This document shows positions 54,458-64,000 of a stretch of 64,000 bases of DNA, piece after piece. The position numbers and the translations under genes are program-made. Below the pieces are notes generated by a model. It made no database searches, was not told the DNA's origin, and saw only the letters and a list, made by a program, of their open reading frames with translations. Within the stretch, counting starts at the first letter, position 1, and every line of letters starts with the position of its first letter. The stretch spans positions 2,914,001 to 2,978,000 of the forward strand of contig NZ_CP046455.1 in NCBI RefSeq assembly GCF_009734425.1, written 5' to 3'. This DNA comes from Corynebacterium occultum (GTDB lineage: Bacteria; Actinomycetota; Actinomycetes; Mycobacteriales; Mycobacteriaceae).

Positions 54458-54484
54458 TGGCACACTATTGAGTTCTCACACAAC
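54458..54484 (-). promoter_or_regulatory. rRNA antitermination (boxA-like) site, operon 2
   Basis: Same sequence as 43958-43984. Confidence 0.55.
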
Positions 54485-54841
54485 ACAACCACACCACCCA
54501 CACCCACCACCACACAGTGACAGTCAATGAGGATCCCTGCAGCTCGTTAATTATCCCGCCAACGAAGAATGTTTTCCTACCGCCACACGAGGAACACACT
54601 GTGCTCCGGGGCGTTGTCGGTCTCGCTGACTCACATAAAGTTACACACCCACCCGAGAAAACACAAAACCACTGGTCAAGGCACTGTCTTGGGATGGCCG
54701 ATGAACGGGAGGTGTCGAGAGGGGAAACCTGCCGTGCACACTCCAGGGCCCGGAAGGGCTGCAGCGTCGATAAGCAAGTTTGAACAGATACCCCGACCTT
54801 TGCCACGACACCGAGCACTGCCGACAGTGATCGGTTTGAAA

Positions 54842-54857
54842 TGTTTCATGTGAAACA
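54842..54857. promoter_or_regulatory. parS-like ParB-binding site 1
   Basis: TGTTTCATGTGAAACA, 15 of 16 match to the parS consensus TGTTTCACGTGAAACA. Confidence 0.8.
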
Positions 54858-56139
54858 TTGCAGACCAACCCCAGTTAACGACCCCCTCGGCTCCAATAAT
54901 CGATATCGATGCCCCAATGCCAATAGAGCAGTCAGATAAACAACTGGTTTCTCAGGGGAAGGCGGAAGGATTGATCTCAGTATTCAGTGGAAGCCTCATC
55001 GACACCTGGGGATCACCCTGGGATGAACTGCCACTTAGTCCGTTGCCGCACTGGTGGCCAAGATGAACACTGGAAAGTCCTCACCTTCGGGATAGTTCTG
55101 CGCAAGACATTCAAGCTGGGCGCATATCTCACTGTCAGCGAACTCACCTGACTGCCAGTAGGTATGGATTGAGCTGTTCATGCCATCACCGCACCGGCAC
55201 CCCGTGGTGGGACCTCCCCGAGAAATTCCACCCCCCGGCAAACGGTAAGGACGCGTAACAGTCACTTCAGAACAACTGGCACCTGAGACGCCTGATCCAG
55301 CAGGCTCTGCGCACCGATGTGAGAGCTGCCGGACAGATCCGCTGGAGATGTCAAGGGGAGGCCGCAGTCCAGCACATACCAACACGCGGTGACTTTAACG
55401 AGGCATAAGTGACTGAATGGCCAGCGATCCGATGCTTCCCGAAGGGTGGGCGACATGGGGACAGCGCCCTGCACCCGAAATTCGATGATCGAAAACCTCA
55501 GCAGAAAATAGACCAGCTGGTAGTTCGCCCACCCCTTGATGCAGGCACCAACCTGGGGCACACCATGATGAAACGAAATTCTGCGAGAATAGGAAGCGGC
55601 GGGGCACAGACGCCCGCCATAAAGAACTCACCGTTATAGATCGAGAAGAAACTACCCCAGGGGATATCGTCCGCTAACTAGATCGCAGGAGAAGACATCC
55701 ACCCTATTAACTACGATGCCTCCCCCACTTCGCACCTTGTAGCTTCCACAGCCATCCCAGTCTCATTCCTCGAGATTTTCCACTACCCGAGAATCAGTTC
55801 TGGCATCACACCCCCACCCGGACTCCAACTCGGTCTTGCACCAGTCAGCGGAAATTCTCAATAACGATAAACCTCGAAACCGAGACGGATATTTGGGCGC
55901 TTTCCGATTTCAGAAAGTGGAATGAAGTTCTCCCAGCGCTATCCCGGAAGGTTTCTTGGAGGCCTCTGGTGAGGAAGACGAAAGGGATGCATTGAATCTG
56001 AAGAGGTCTCCCCAATTCTAGTGACCTGATTACCCACCCATCGACGGTCCATAGCCATCCTGGATCTCTGCGCACGCTCCCCCGTGACCGCTCTCAATTC
56101 ACATTGAAAACCTGGCGGTCCACTTGTCAGATCCACAAA

Positions 56140-56155
56140 TGTTTCACGTGAAACT
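56140..56155. promoter_or_regulatory. parS-like ParB-binding site 2
   Basis: TGTTTCACGTGAAACT, 15 of 16 match; the inner 14 bp GTTTCACGTGAAAC is a perfect palindrome. Confidence 0.85.
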
Positions 56156-57701
56156 CGCCTACATTTTCCTCTCTACTCTGCAGGGAATTCCATCGGGATT
56201 CCCCTCGGCATGGGGGACAAGTTTGAGTGGCGCCCTGAAAGAACCAGAGCGACTCCCCACCCCCCTCCCCCACGAGTACCCGTCTTAACCTCGACCACAC
56301 TTCCCAGGGGTATTCGGCGCTACACAATCGGGCCAGCTCTGCCCCACCCCAGGTTTTAGACCTGCTGGTTTTAATAATTCTTTATGGGCTGGTCGATCTC
56401 AGTGTCCTTCCCGGACCCAAAGAGCACCAGCGGTGCTGGGGATCAGCAGTCTGGGGTCGAAGAAATTCCTCTCAGCGGACTCCACATCCCTGGCGCACAA
56501 GGATCGACGGGCACCCGATATCTCCATTTCTGGGTTGGATGCTGGAAGGCCCGCGGGATAATCAATGCACTCCTGGCCGGAGTGCCTAAGAACGGTTGGA
56601 CTGCCGGGGTCACCCAGGCACACCGCTTCCTTGCCTGAGCGTTCCAGCAGCACTCAGACAGGCTCCACGGCATCTAGATCGAGGCCAGTGGATAAGCGAT
56701 CACCGGATCATGTCTCGACCACTTGGCTGGCGGCAGGGCCTGTCCCGTAGCCGGGGAGAGAACCGTGCCGTCTCCATCCGGTGAATTCACACTCGGGAAA
56801 TGGGATCTGAGATGAGCCCCCTGATCGGCAAAATCTCCAGCCCAGGATCTCACCGCCCCGCTGGCAGTCACGGGTGCCAGTTATAGGAATGCCAATGTGT
56901 TCCTTAGCGCTTTAACCAAGCTGGGAACCGAGTACATCATTCAGGTTAAATCCACCATGAGTCCATCTCGCGAGCGGGTCGTAGGAAATCCCACCCACCC
57001 CAGGGGGCCGGCCTGTCCAGCCCGGTTCTAGGGCGAGGCGCTGTCAAGGGATACGGCCCGACTAAACAGTTCGAGCACCTCACTGACCTACGACTAACCG
57101 CGGACAAGGCCCGCCAGCACCGTTACTGACTGAGTACCTCGCAAGCATCAGGAAAACTGAGGAGCTACTGGCTGTTGATCCTGTCCACCGACACCTCATC
57201 GAGCATCTGGAGCGGTGAGGGAAGGCCTGTCAACACATTGATCAATATCTACCGAGAGCTCAAACATGGTTTGTGTCTGGGCTAACTCCAGGGATCTCAC
57301 TGATCTAACTGTGGACACCACGCCATCGTGGTCGCGGCAGGACATCTTTCCCCTACGGCAATATCCCGATCAACAACCTCGCCTCCAGAGCTCATAAACC
57401 ACATAAGACTTCCCAGGGAATTAGGGCAAGACGATGGATAGCCCTCATGAGCATCCCGCTCTCGGGCGCCCCGATCCGGCTGTTCTGCATCTCCGACTTT
57501 GGCCATGATCAAGGGCCTAGTTGCCCACAACCGATTGCTTACCGCAGAACCCTCCCCCAGGCCATATTTTGCGACTTCATCTCGATGGAGCATCCCTCTG
57601 AGAGTCAGACAGTTCCGCCCTCCACCGTTACCCGTCTCGGCCGGACTGGTCTTCACATTCAGGATCCCTTTCATCATTCAGGTAGATGAATTAGTACTGC
57701 G

Positions 57702-58761
57702 TCAGGCAACCTTTGCCCTTTTAATGATGCCGGCTCGGGTGATGACTTTCCGGAGGATCAGACCGGTGGTGTGGGTATTACGCCAGGCGATGTAACGACG
57801 GATCATCCGCGCCGACTCCCGGTAGCTGGCAAAGTCGGTGCCACCCAGCACGAAGTAGCGCAACCCGGTGAACTGCGCCTTGATCCGGTTCAGCCAGGAA
57901 CCTGAGAGCGGCGTGTAGGCGGATTCCACGTTATTGGCCTCCGCCCAGTCCCCGACCCGACTATCGACCTGGGTCGAGCGGTGCGGGGAGAAATTATCCA
58001 GCACAATCCCGATCCACACCTGTGATGGGTGCAGAGAACGTAGATAACGGCGAAACGCGAGGAACTGCGTCCGGGTCTTGGCTGGTTTGATGTGGCCGTA
58101 GAGCAGGCCAGTGGACAGATCAAAAGCGGTCAGCAGGTGACATACCCCTGCGGGCGGGTGTAGGTCGCTCGTCGTCGACGACACCTCGGGATCCTCTCGG
58201 CCCGGTACCGTCTTACCGTCGGCGATGGCGTAGAGCTCAAGCACCCGATTCTTTTTGGTCTCAAAGTCAGGGTCGGTCGAGGTTTTCCATGTTTTGACAG
58301 CCCGGGAAGGAGCCACCTTCCTCACGCAGCAGCACGCGGAGTCCTTCGTCGGAGATGTCGTCGACCACCCCCTGGTCCATCAGGTGGTGTGCGAGCTTCG
58401 CCAGACTCCAGGCGAAAAACGGCAGATCGTGATCGACGGGGCGGGAGAGGGTGATCTTAGTAATCTCGGCCCGTTGGTCGAGGTCGAATTTTCTGGGCCT
58501 GCCGCCGGCGTATTTCGGTGTCAGGGTCGGGGAGTCGAAGCAGTCGGTGCTGAAGGCATGGATGACACTACGGACTCGGTCGGGGCTGGTGAAGGTCACC
58601 TCGGCGATGGCGGTGGGGCCCATGCCCTGGGCGGACAGCAGGATCATCTGGGCGCGGCGCCAGGTCACCACAGGTCCGGTGGTGCGTCGTACGGTGCGGA
58701 GTAATCGGTTGCCTTCGTCATTGGTAATCTCCCGGACCCGAACACGGTTCGGCGATAGCAA
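57702..58761 (-). pseudogene. IS630-family transposase, frameshifted and deleted
   Basis: The N-terminal HTH part (TNDEGNRLLRTVRRTTGP..., 58267-58761) and the catalytic part (57702-58325) lie in two frames, joined by a shift near 58305 inside AVKTWKT. The first catalytic Asp block (normally DEFGPL) is missing between DGKTVPGREDPEVS and GVCHLLTAFDLS. The second Asp survives in GIVLDNFSPH, and the third position in SWLNRIKAQF reads K where E is usual. Dead element. Confidence 0.82.
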
Positions 58762-59134
58762 TTCTCCTCAGGGAACAGGGCCGGATGTGATCCTTTAAGC
58801 CTGCAACCCCGACCACCGCATGGTCAACCGCTTTCTTTCCTGTCCGAATATGAACAAGACCCGAGGGCCGAGCGGCCCACGGGGAAAAGTTCACAGCCGC
58901 AGTACTAAGGTCAGAATTTTATCCCGGGCAGCAATGCTCGAGCTCATGCTTGGACAACTACCGTCATGTGCTGCCCTGGATGCCCCCTGCACCCTTCGTG
59001 CCTCACCCCTAACATCCCCGAGTGTGCCGACACAATCTACTGCAGCCGGATAAGAGCCAGCTTCGAGGTGGGAGCTGGAAATCCCCTTCAGTCCCACTCC
59101 CCTCCCCCACCAGATCCATCTGTAGAAATAAAAT

Positions 59135-59172
59135 CTCCCATGTTTCACGTGAAACTATGTGAAACATGGGAG
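59135..59172. repeat. inverted repeat enclosing parS-like site 3
   Basis: Perfect 14-bp arms CTCCCATGTTTCAC (59135-59148) and GTGAAACATGGGAG (59159-59172) around GTGAAACTAT; the right arm supplies an extra parS half site. Confidence 0.75.
59141..59156. promoter_or_regulatory. parS-like ParB-binding site 3
   Basis: TGTTTCACGTGAAACT, 15 of 16 match, same variant as site 2; sits in the inverted repeat 59135-59172. Confidence 0.85.
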
Positions 59173-59197
59173 CTTTCAACCTTTAAGCACTTCCCCC

Positions 59198-59643
59198 TTA
59201 AATAAACCCCGGGATCTCCCAGACCAAGTCCTGGAAAGCAGTGTTTCTGTCTTTCGGCAAAGCAAGCTGAATGAAAGCAAGCTGAATGAGAGCATCAGGA
59301 TAAGGAACCATCGCGGACCTCGCGCTGAGTCTGACTCCCGCCGCCACCTCCTGAGCGCCGTTGCCGGCGTCGATCACGTTGACTGCCGTCACGCTCTTCG
59401 CTTGCTCCAGGCCGTTCAACGACATATACCGCTTCTGCCGGATCCAGGGATCACGCTGCTCCGCCAAGACCACATCAACCAGGCGGGCCACAGCATCACA
59501 GCAATGAAGATAAATTCAACTCGGCCAGACTGATCATCATCCTGACACTCGAACCCCGCCAGCACGGCGCCCTGAACCATCAGAACCACCGGACGGAATT
59601 CAACCTTCCACATTTGGTAGACATACCTCGCCAACTCGAGCAT
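59198..59643 (-). pseudogene. eroded hypothetical gene
   Basis: Two overlapping minus frames (59416-59643, starting MLELARYVYQMWKVEFRP, and 59198-59491, VDVVLAEQRDPWIRQKRYM...) look like one about 145-residue protein broken near 59480. No family recognised. It contains a 2 x 15-bp in-frame tandem repeat. Confidence 0.35.
59260..59289. repeat. 2 x 15-bp perfect tandem repeat
   Basis: AAGCAAGCTGAATGA twice, five codons per unit in the eroded ORF. Confidence 0.7.
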
Positions 59644-59649
59644 GGTCAG

Positions 59650-59674
59650 CGCCCTGCATCAGGGATGCAGGGCG
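59650..59674. repeat. hairpin at left edge of IS21 remnant
   Basis: Perfect 11-bp stem CGCCCTGCATC/GATGCAGGGCG with 3-nt loop. Confidence 0.6.
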
Positions 59675-59773
59675 GTGACGCGCGCGGGTATTTGGTACTG
59701 AAGTTCTGGGGATCGGGTACCCACGTTCTGCTCATCGGGTACCGGGGGTAATTAGCTGCGATCCTGTGACCGA

Positions 59774-59802
59774 CGGCTTGCGCACAGTGGACGCGCAAGC
59801 CG
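59774..59802 (+). repeat. hairpin in istA leader of the second IS21 element
   Basis: Perfect 10-bp stem CGGCTTGCGC/GCGCAAGCCG, placed like the one in the first IS21 element. Confidence 0.6.
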
Positions 59803-59827
59803 CATGGTCAACAAAGGAGACCCGCAG

Positions 59828-61365
59828 ATGACCGACTACCGGCCCATTTTGCTGTAGTTGCACGACGGCAGGTCCTACACCCAGATCGCCTCCTACCTGG
59901 GATGTTCCCGCCGCACCATCAGTCAAGCCCGAACTGTCCTGGATGCCCAGGGCTTCTCAGCCGCAGACATCAAAGCCCTGAGCACCACCGACCTGGAGAT
60001 CTTGTTCCCCGATCACCGACGACGCGACCCTGGTAGGTTCGTCCAACCGGATTTCGAGGCCGTCGCCCACCGCCGGAAAACCTGCACACGCATCACCCGC
60101 AAAGTCGAGTGGGAACGCTACCGGAAACTTCCCGCCGCACCCGGTCTGGAGTTCTACTCCTACCCGCAGTTTTGCTCTCTGTTCGACGACTACGTCCACG
60201 AACATGAGCTGACCACCCAACTCGACCACCTTCCCGGGGAAAACATGCAGGTCGACTGGGCCGGTGAGACGATGACGGTGGTTGATCCGTTGTCGTCGCA
60301 GCGCTACCGGGTCTACCTGTTTGTCGCGAGTCTGCCGCACTCCGGGATGATCTACGCCTGCGGATGTCTGGATATGCGGATGCGTAACTGGTTGCAGTCC
60401 CACCAGCAGGCCTTCCGCTATTTCGGTGGCGTCCCCAGGGTGGTCATCCCTGATAATGCCACGACCGCGACTTCCCAGGTGGCCCAGGGCACCCGGGTGA
60501 GGGATCTGACTGATGAATATTTTAAGTTCAGCACCTACTTCGGTTTCGGTGCCGTCGCCGCGCGTTCCTACACCCCCAAAGACAAAGCTCATGTGGAAAA
60601 GAGCGTGGACATCGCTGAGCGCTGGATCATCGAGTACCTGGCCGACCGTAGTTTCTTCAGCCTGGAGGAATGCAACGAGGCAATCGCTGAGCAGGTGGAG
60701 TGGATCAACCACCGGGATCAGTTCCGCGGCCGGTCCCAATCGCGGTGGCAGCTGTTTGAGCAGTATGAACGTGATCAGTTGCTGCCGCTACCCGATCATC
60801 CCTGGTCCTGGGCCGTGTGGCGTAAGTCCAAGGTGGGGATGAACTACCACATCAGGGTCGACAACCACTTCTACTCCGTGCCCTGGCAGTTGGCGGGGAA
60901 AACCGTCGAGACCTGCATCCTGGACGACGCCATCGACATCATCCACGACACCGACATCGTCGCCCGGCACCGGAAAGGCCCCCGCAATTTCCAGTACTCC
61001 ACCCTGGATGAACACGTGCCACCCTCACATCAGGATCTGCGTACTCGGTGGGACAGGCAACGCATCGAACAGTGGGCGGGAAGTCTAGGAGCTTCTACCT
61101 TCGCGGTCATCGAGCAGATGTTTAACGCCAGGAAAGTCGAAGCTCAGGCCTATAATAGCTGCCTTGCGGTGCTGGCACTGTCGAAGGATTTCTCCCGTAG
61201 TGAACTCGAGCAGGCCTGCGACGTCATCATCCGCACCCGCCAGGTGCCGTCGGTACGCAGGATCAAAGAGCAGCTGACCGATCATCGCAAACATCCCCCA
61301 GTCACGGTAGAACCCACCGACCCCGCAGCGTCGACGACCCCGGGTGTGAGGTTACCCTCGAGTAG
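59828..61365 (+). pseudogene. IS21 transposase istA, nonsense-mutated and 3'-truncated
   Basis: The natural start ATG at 59828 has AAAGGAG upstream and reads MTDYRPILL, then TAG at 59855, then LHDGRSYTQIASYLGCSRRT. The DDE residues survive (MQVDWAG, VIPDNAT, DKAHVEKSV). The last about 30 residues are replaced at about 61365 by IS3 DNA. A TTG restart at 59858 is conceivable but would lack the first 10 residues. Confidence 0.8.
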
Positions 61366-61727
61366 TGGACACCCAATGAAGATGGGCCACCGGCCCATCA
61401 GTCAAGGATGCCTACCGATATGTCTACGAGGAAGAAGTACACCCCGGAGTACCGGCCAGGTTGCCGCCCGACTGGTCATCGACACCGGCCGGCCGATCGT
61501 CCAGGTCGCCCGCGAACTGGGAGTCAACCCAGGACTGTTGGGTCGCTGGGTCAAAGCAGAACGCGAACGCTCTGGTGAGATCCCAGCCACCGAGCTGGAA
61601 ACTGATGAACGCACCGAACTGGATCGGCTGCGCAAGGAAATCGCCGAACTGAAGATGGACAACGAGTTCCTGGGAAAAGCAGCAGCCTTGCTTGCGTCGA
61701 AGCGCAGTCAACCCCACGGCGCGTAAA
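61366..61727 (+). pseudogene. IS3-family orfA fragment
   Basis: Begins at a likely IS3 tip TGGACACCCAATGAAG. OrfA starts MSTRKKYTPEYR (ATG 61422 region), then an extra C shifts the frame before QVAARLVIDTGRPIVQVAREL...LLGRWVKAE and the RLRKEIAELKMDNEFLGKAAA coiled coil. orfB is missing. Confidence 0.72.
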
Positions 61728-62060
61728 GAGTTCCTGGCGTCGCTGGTCAAGCCAGCGTTGCTGGTACTAGATGATTTTCTGGCAACGACGGTGTCTGACC
61801 ATGCGTTGTTCCAGGTCTTCAATCTCCTGGTCGCCCGGGAGAATTCCTCGACGGTGCTGACCAGCCAGCACCAACCAGAGTACTGGTACTCGGTGTTCAC
61901 GGATTCTGCTGTGGCGGACGCGGTGTTGAGCAGGCTGTCGAATAATGGTCTGCTGCTACGGCTGCGGGGAGAGGATATGCGCACACGTACGGACCTGAAC
62001 GTGGATCATCCTTATCCCAATACCACGATTCCGAGGCATCTGCGACGCGCAGAACGATAG
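61728..62060 (+). pseudogene. istB 3' fragment of second IS21 element
   Basis: Only the C-terminal half remains: LASLVKPALLVLDDFLATT (Walker B), VLTSQHQPEYWYSVF and SRLSNNGLLLRLRGEDMR. Walker A is lost. Confidence 0.8.
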
Positions 62061-62382
62061 GAGGGGGTGAAAACAGCGGTACCGGAGGTTCAGACCTGCG
62101 GTACCGCTTCACCATATTCCCGGTCCCCGAAACAAGCGCAGGTCAGGGCGGGGGCGAATAAGGACTCTCCCCCGCGGCCGTAGCGCCCAGGAACCCTCCC
62201 CTTGATTCCATTCAGCCCCAGGGCCGCCCAGCCACGAAACGCCAGACCATTCGTTGGTTGTGGTGGTTCTGTAGTGGTCGGCCCCACCATCTACCTGCCC
62301 CACCATCCAGGCCAGACACCCCATAACGTCACATGACGAAACCCCCACCACACCCAACCACCCTCTGGGCAACACAAAAAGA

Positions 62383-62428
62383 GGTAGGCCCCGGGAAGAG
62401 AAACCATGTTCTCTTCCCGGGGCCTACC
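62383..62428 (-). terminator. terminator of rRNA operon 3
   Basis: Same 20-bp stem as operon 2. Confidence 0.88.
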
Positions 62429-62454
62429 CCTTGTTTTTTCTTGCATGAAGTTAA

Positions 62455-62573
62455 AGGTTGGCAGCGACCTACTCTCCCACACCCTCCCAGGTGCAGTACC
62501 ATCAGCGCGAACGGGCTTAGCTTCCGGGTTCGGAAAGGGACCGGGCGTGACCCCGCCGCAATAAACCACCAAC
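62455..62573 (-). rRNA. 5S ribosomal RNA, operon 3
   Basis: Same sequence as the other two copies. Confidence 0.93.
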
Positions 62574-62714
62574 ACACTCAAACAACACGAACCAACCACA
62601 CCCCACGGTGGGGTGCGTGTCGTGTCAGACACTGCACAGTGGACGCGAAGCAACCCTCAAGATCACTCGTTACAAGTTACGCACAACCACCAACCCCAAG
62701 GGCCAGCAGATATA

Positions 62715-64000
<1,286 letters not shown>

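Larger units (their letters stand above)
54639..57700. other. gene-poor zone between rRNA operons 2 and 3
   Basis: About 3 kb with no ORF over 130 codons and none recognisable. Short stretches look like eroded coding DNA, for example minus 55035-55385, ending NYPEGEDFPVFILATSAATD, and plus 57130-57220, LLAVDPVHRHLIEHLER. It contains two parS-like sites. Confidence 0.5.
59676..62120. mobile_element. degenerate IS21-family element with nested IS3 fragment
   Basis: Left side has two copies of GTTCTG-N3-ATCGGGTACC (59710-59750); right side has two CGGTACCG repeats (62080-62110). Between them: a nonsense-mutated istA, an IS3 orfA piece and the 3' part of istB. Exact ends uncertain. Confidence 0.65.

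Noticed and set aside
55035..55561. DUF4192-like pseudogene
   Set aside because: A faint resemblance (ACWYVLD, YWQSGEFADSEICAQL) is too weak and spread over two frames to name a family.
59858..61726. A real IstA-OrfA fusion transposase
   Set aside because: OrfA's own start lies in another frame and the join depends on an extra C; istA itself has a stop at codon 10.

Overview
The window looks like high-GC Corynebacterium chromosome. Its gene order closely parallels the end of the C. glutamicum map that approaches oriC: serS, a FarR-type regulator, a phosphoglycerate-mutase-like gene, pheA, an amidase, an LCP ligase, glpQ1, pyk2, msrA, sod, then hrrA/hrrS. Several start codons lie 6-7 nt behind a -10 box (leaderless mRNAs), as is common in this group. 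The species cannot be named from the sequence alone.

Positions 1-38,240 are ordinary chromosome. They carry a partial plsC, serS, farR, a septum-formation-type secreted protein with a small zincin, a DnaB-N-like protein, pheA with a histidine phosphatase, an amidase with a CPBP protease, lcpA, a DUF5926 protein, glpQ1/pyk2, a DUF2319-type membrane hydrolase, a decayed phoD, msrA, sodA, an M23 peptidase, a LURP-one-like protein, a LysR/MFS divergent pair, a DUF1206 membrane protein, a large membrane protein ending in a cupredoxin domain, a RecB-like nuclease, an AT-rich island in front of an lsr2 gene, hrrA/hrrS, a lipoprotein, a class E sortase with a 50-aa partner, a second YidC-type insertase, a TetR regulator, a GlsB-type protein, a universal stress protein, a 48-aa peptide gene and an RluA-type pseudouridine synthase.

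Positions 38,350-64,000 hold three rRNA operons, all on the minus strand (16S-23S-5S, no spacer tRNA). The third is cut by the window end. The first two are essentially identical over about 5.7 kb. Between operons 1 and 2 lie a complete IS21-family element with a 7-bp target duplication, inserted into the remains of an Abi_2 abortive-infection gene, and a second glycerophosphodiester phosphodiesterase gene. Between operons 2 and 3 is an 8-kb gene-poor zone with a dead IS630 transposase, a dead IS21 element carrying an IS3 fragment and, most notably, three near-consensus parS (ParB-binding) sites. One of these is embedded in a 14-bp perfect inverted repeat. This suggests a centromere-like zone between rRNA operons with the origin to the right.

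The most interesting signals are the parS sites, two divergent gene pairs whose start codons overlap inside one CATG, the disrupted Abi gene, and palindromes at the farR, lsr2, hrrA and tetR control regions.
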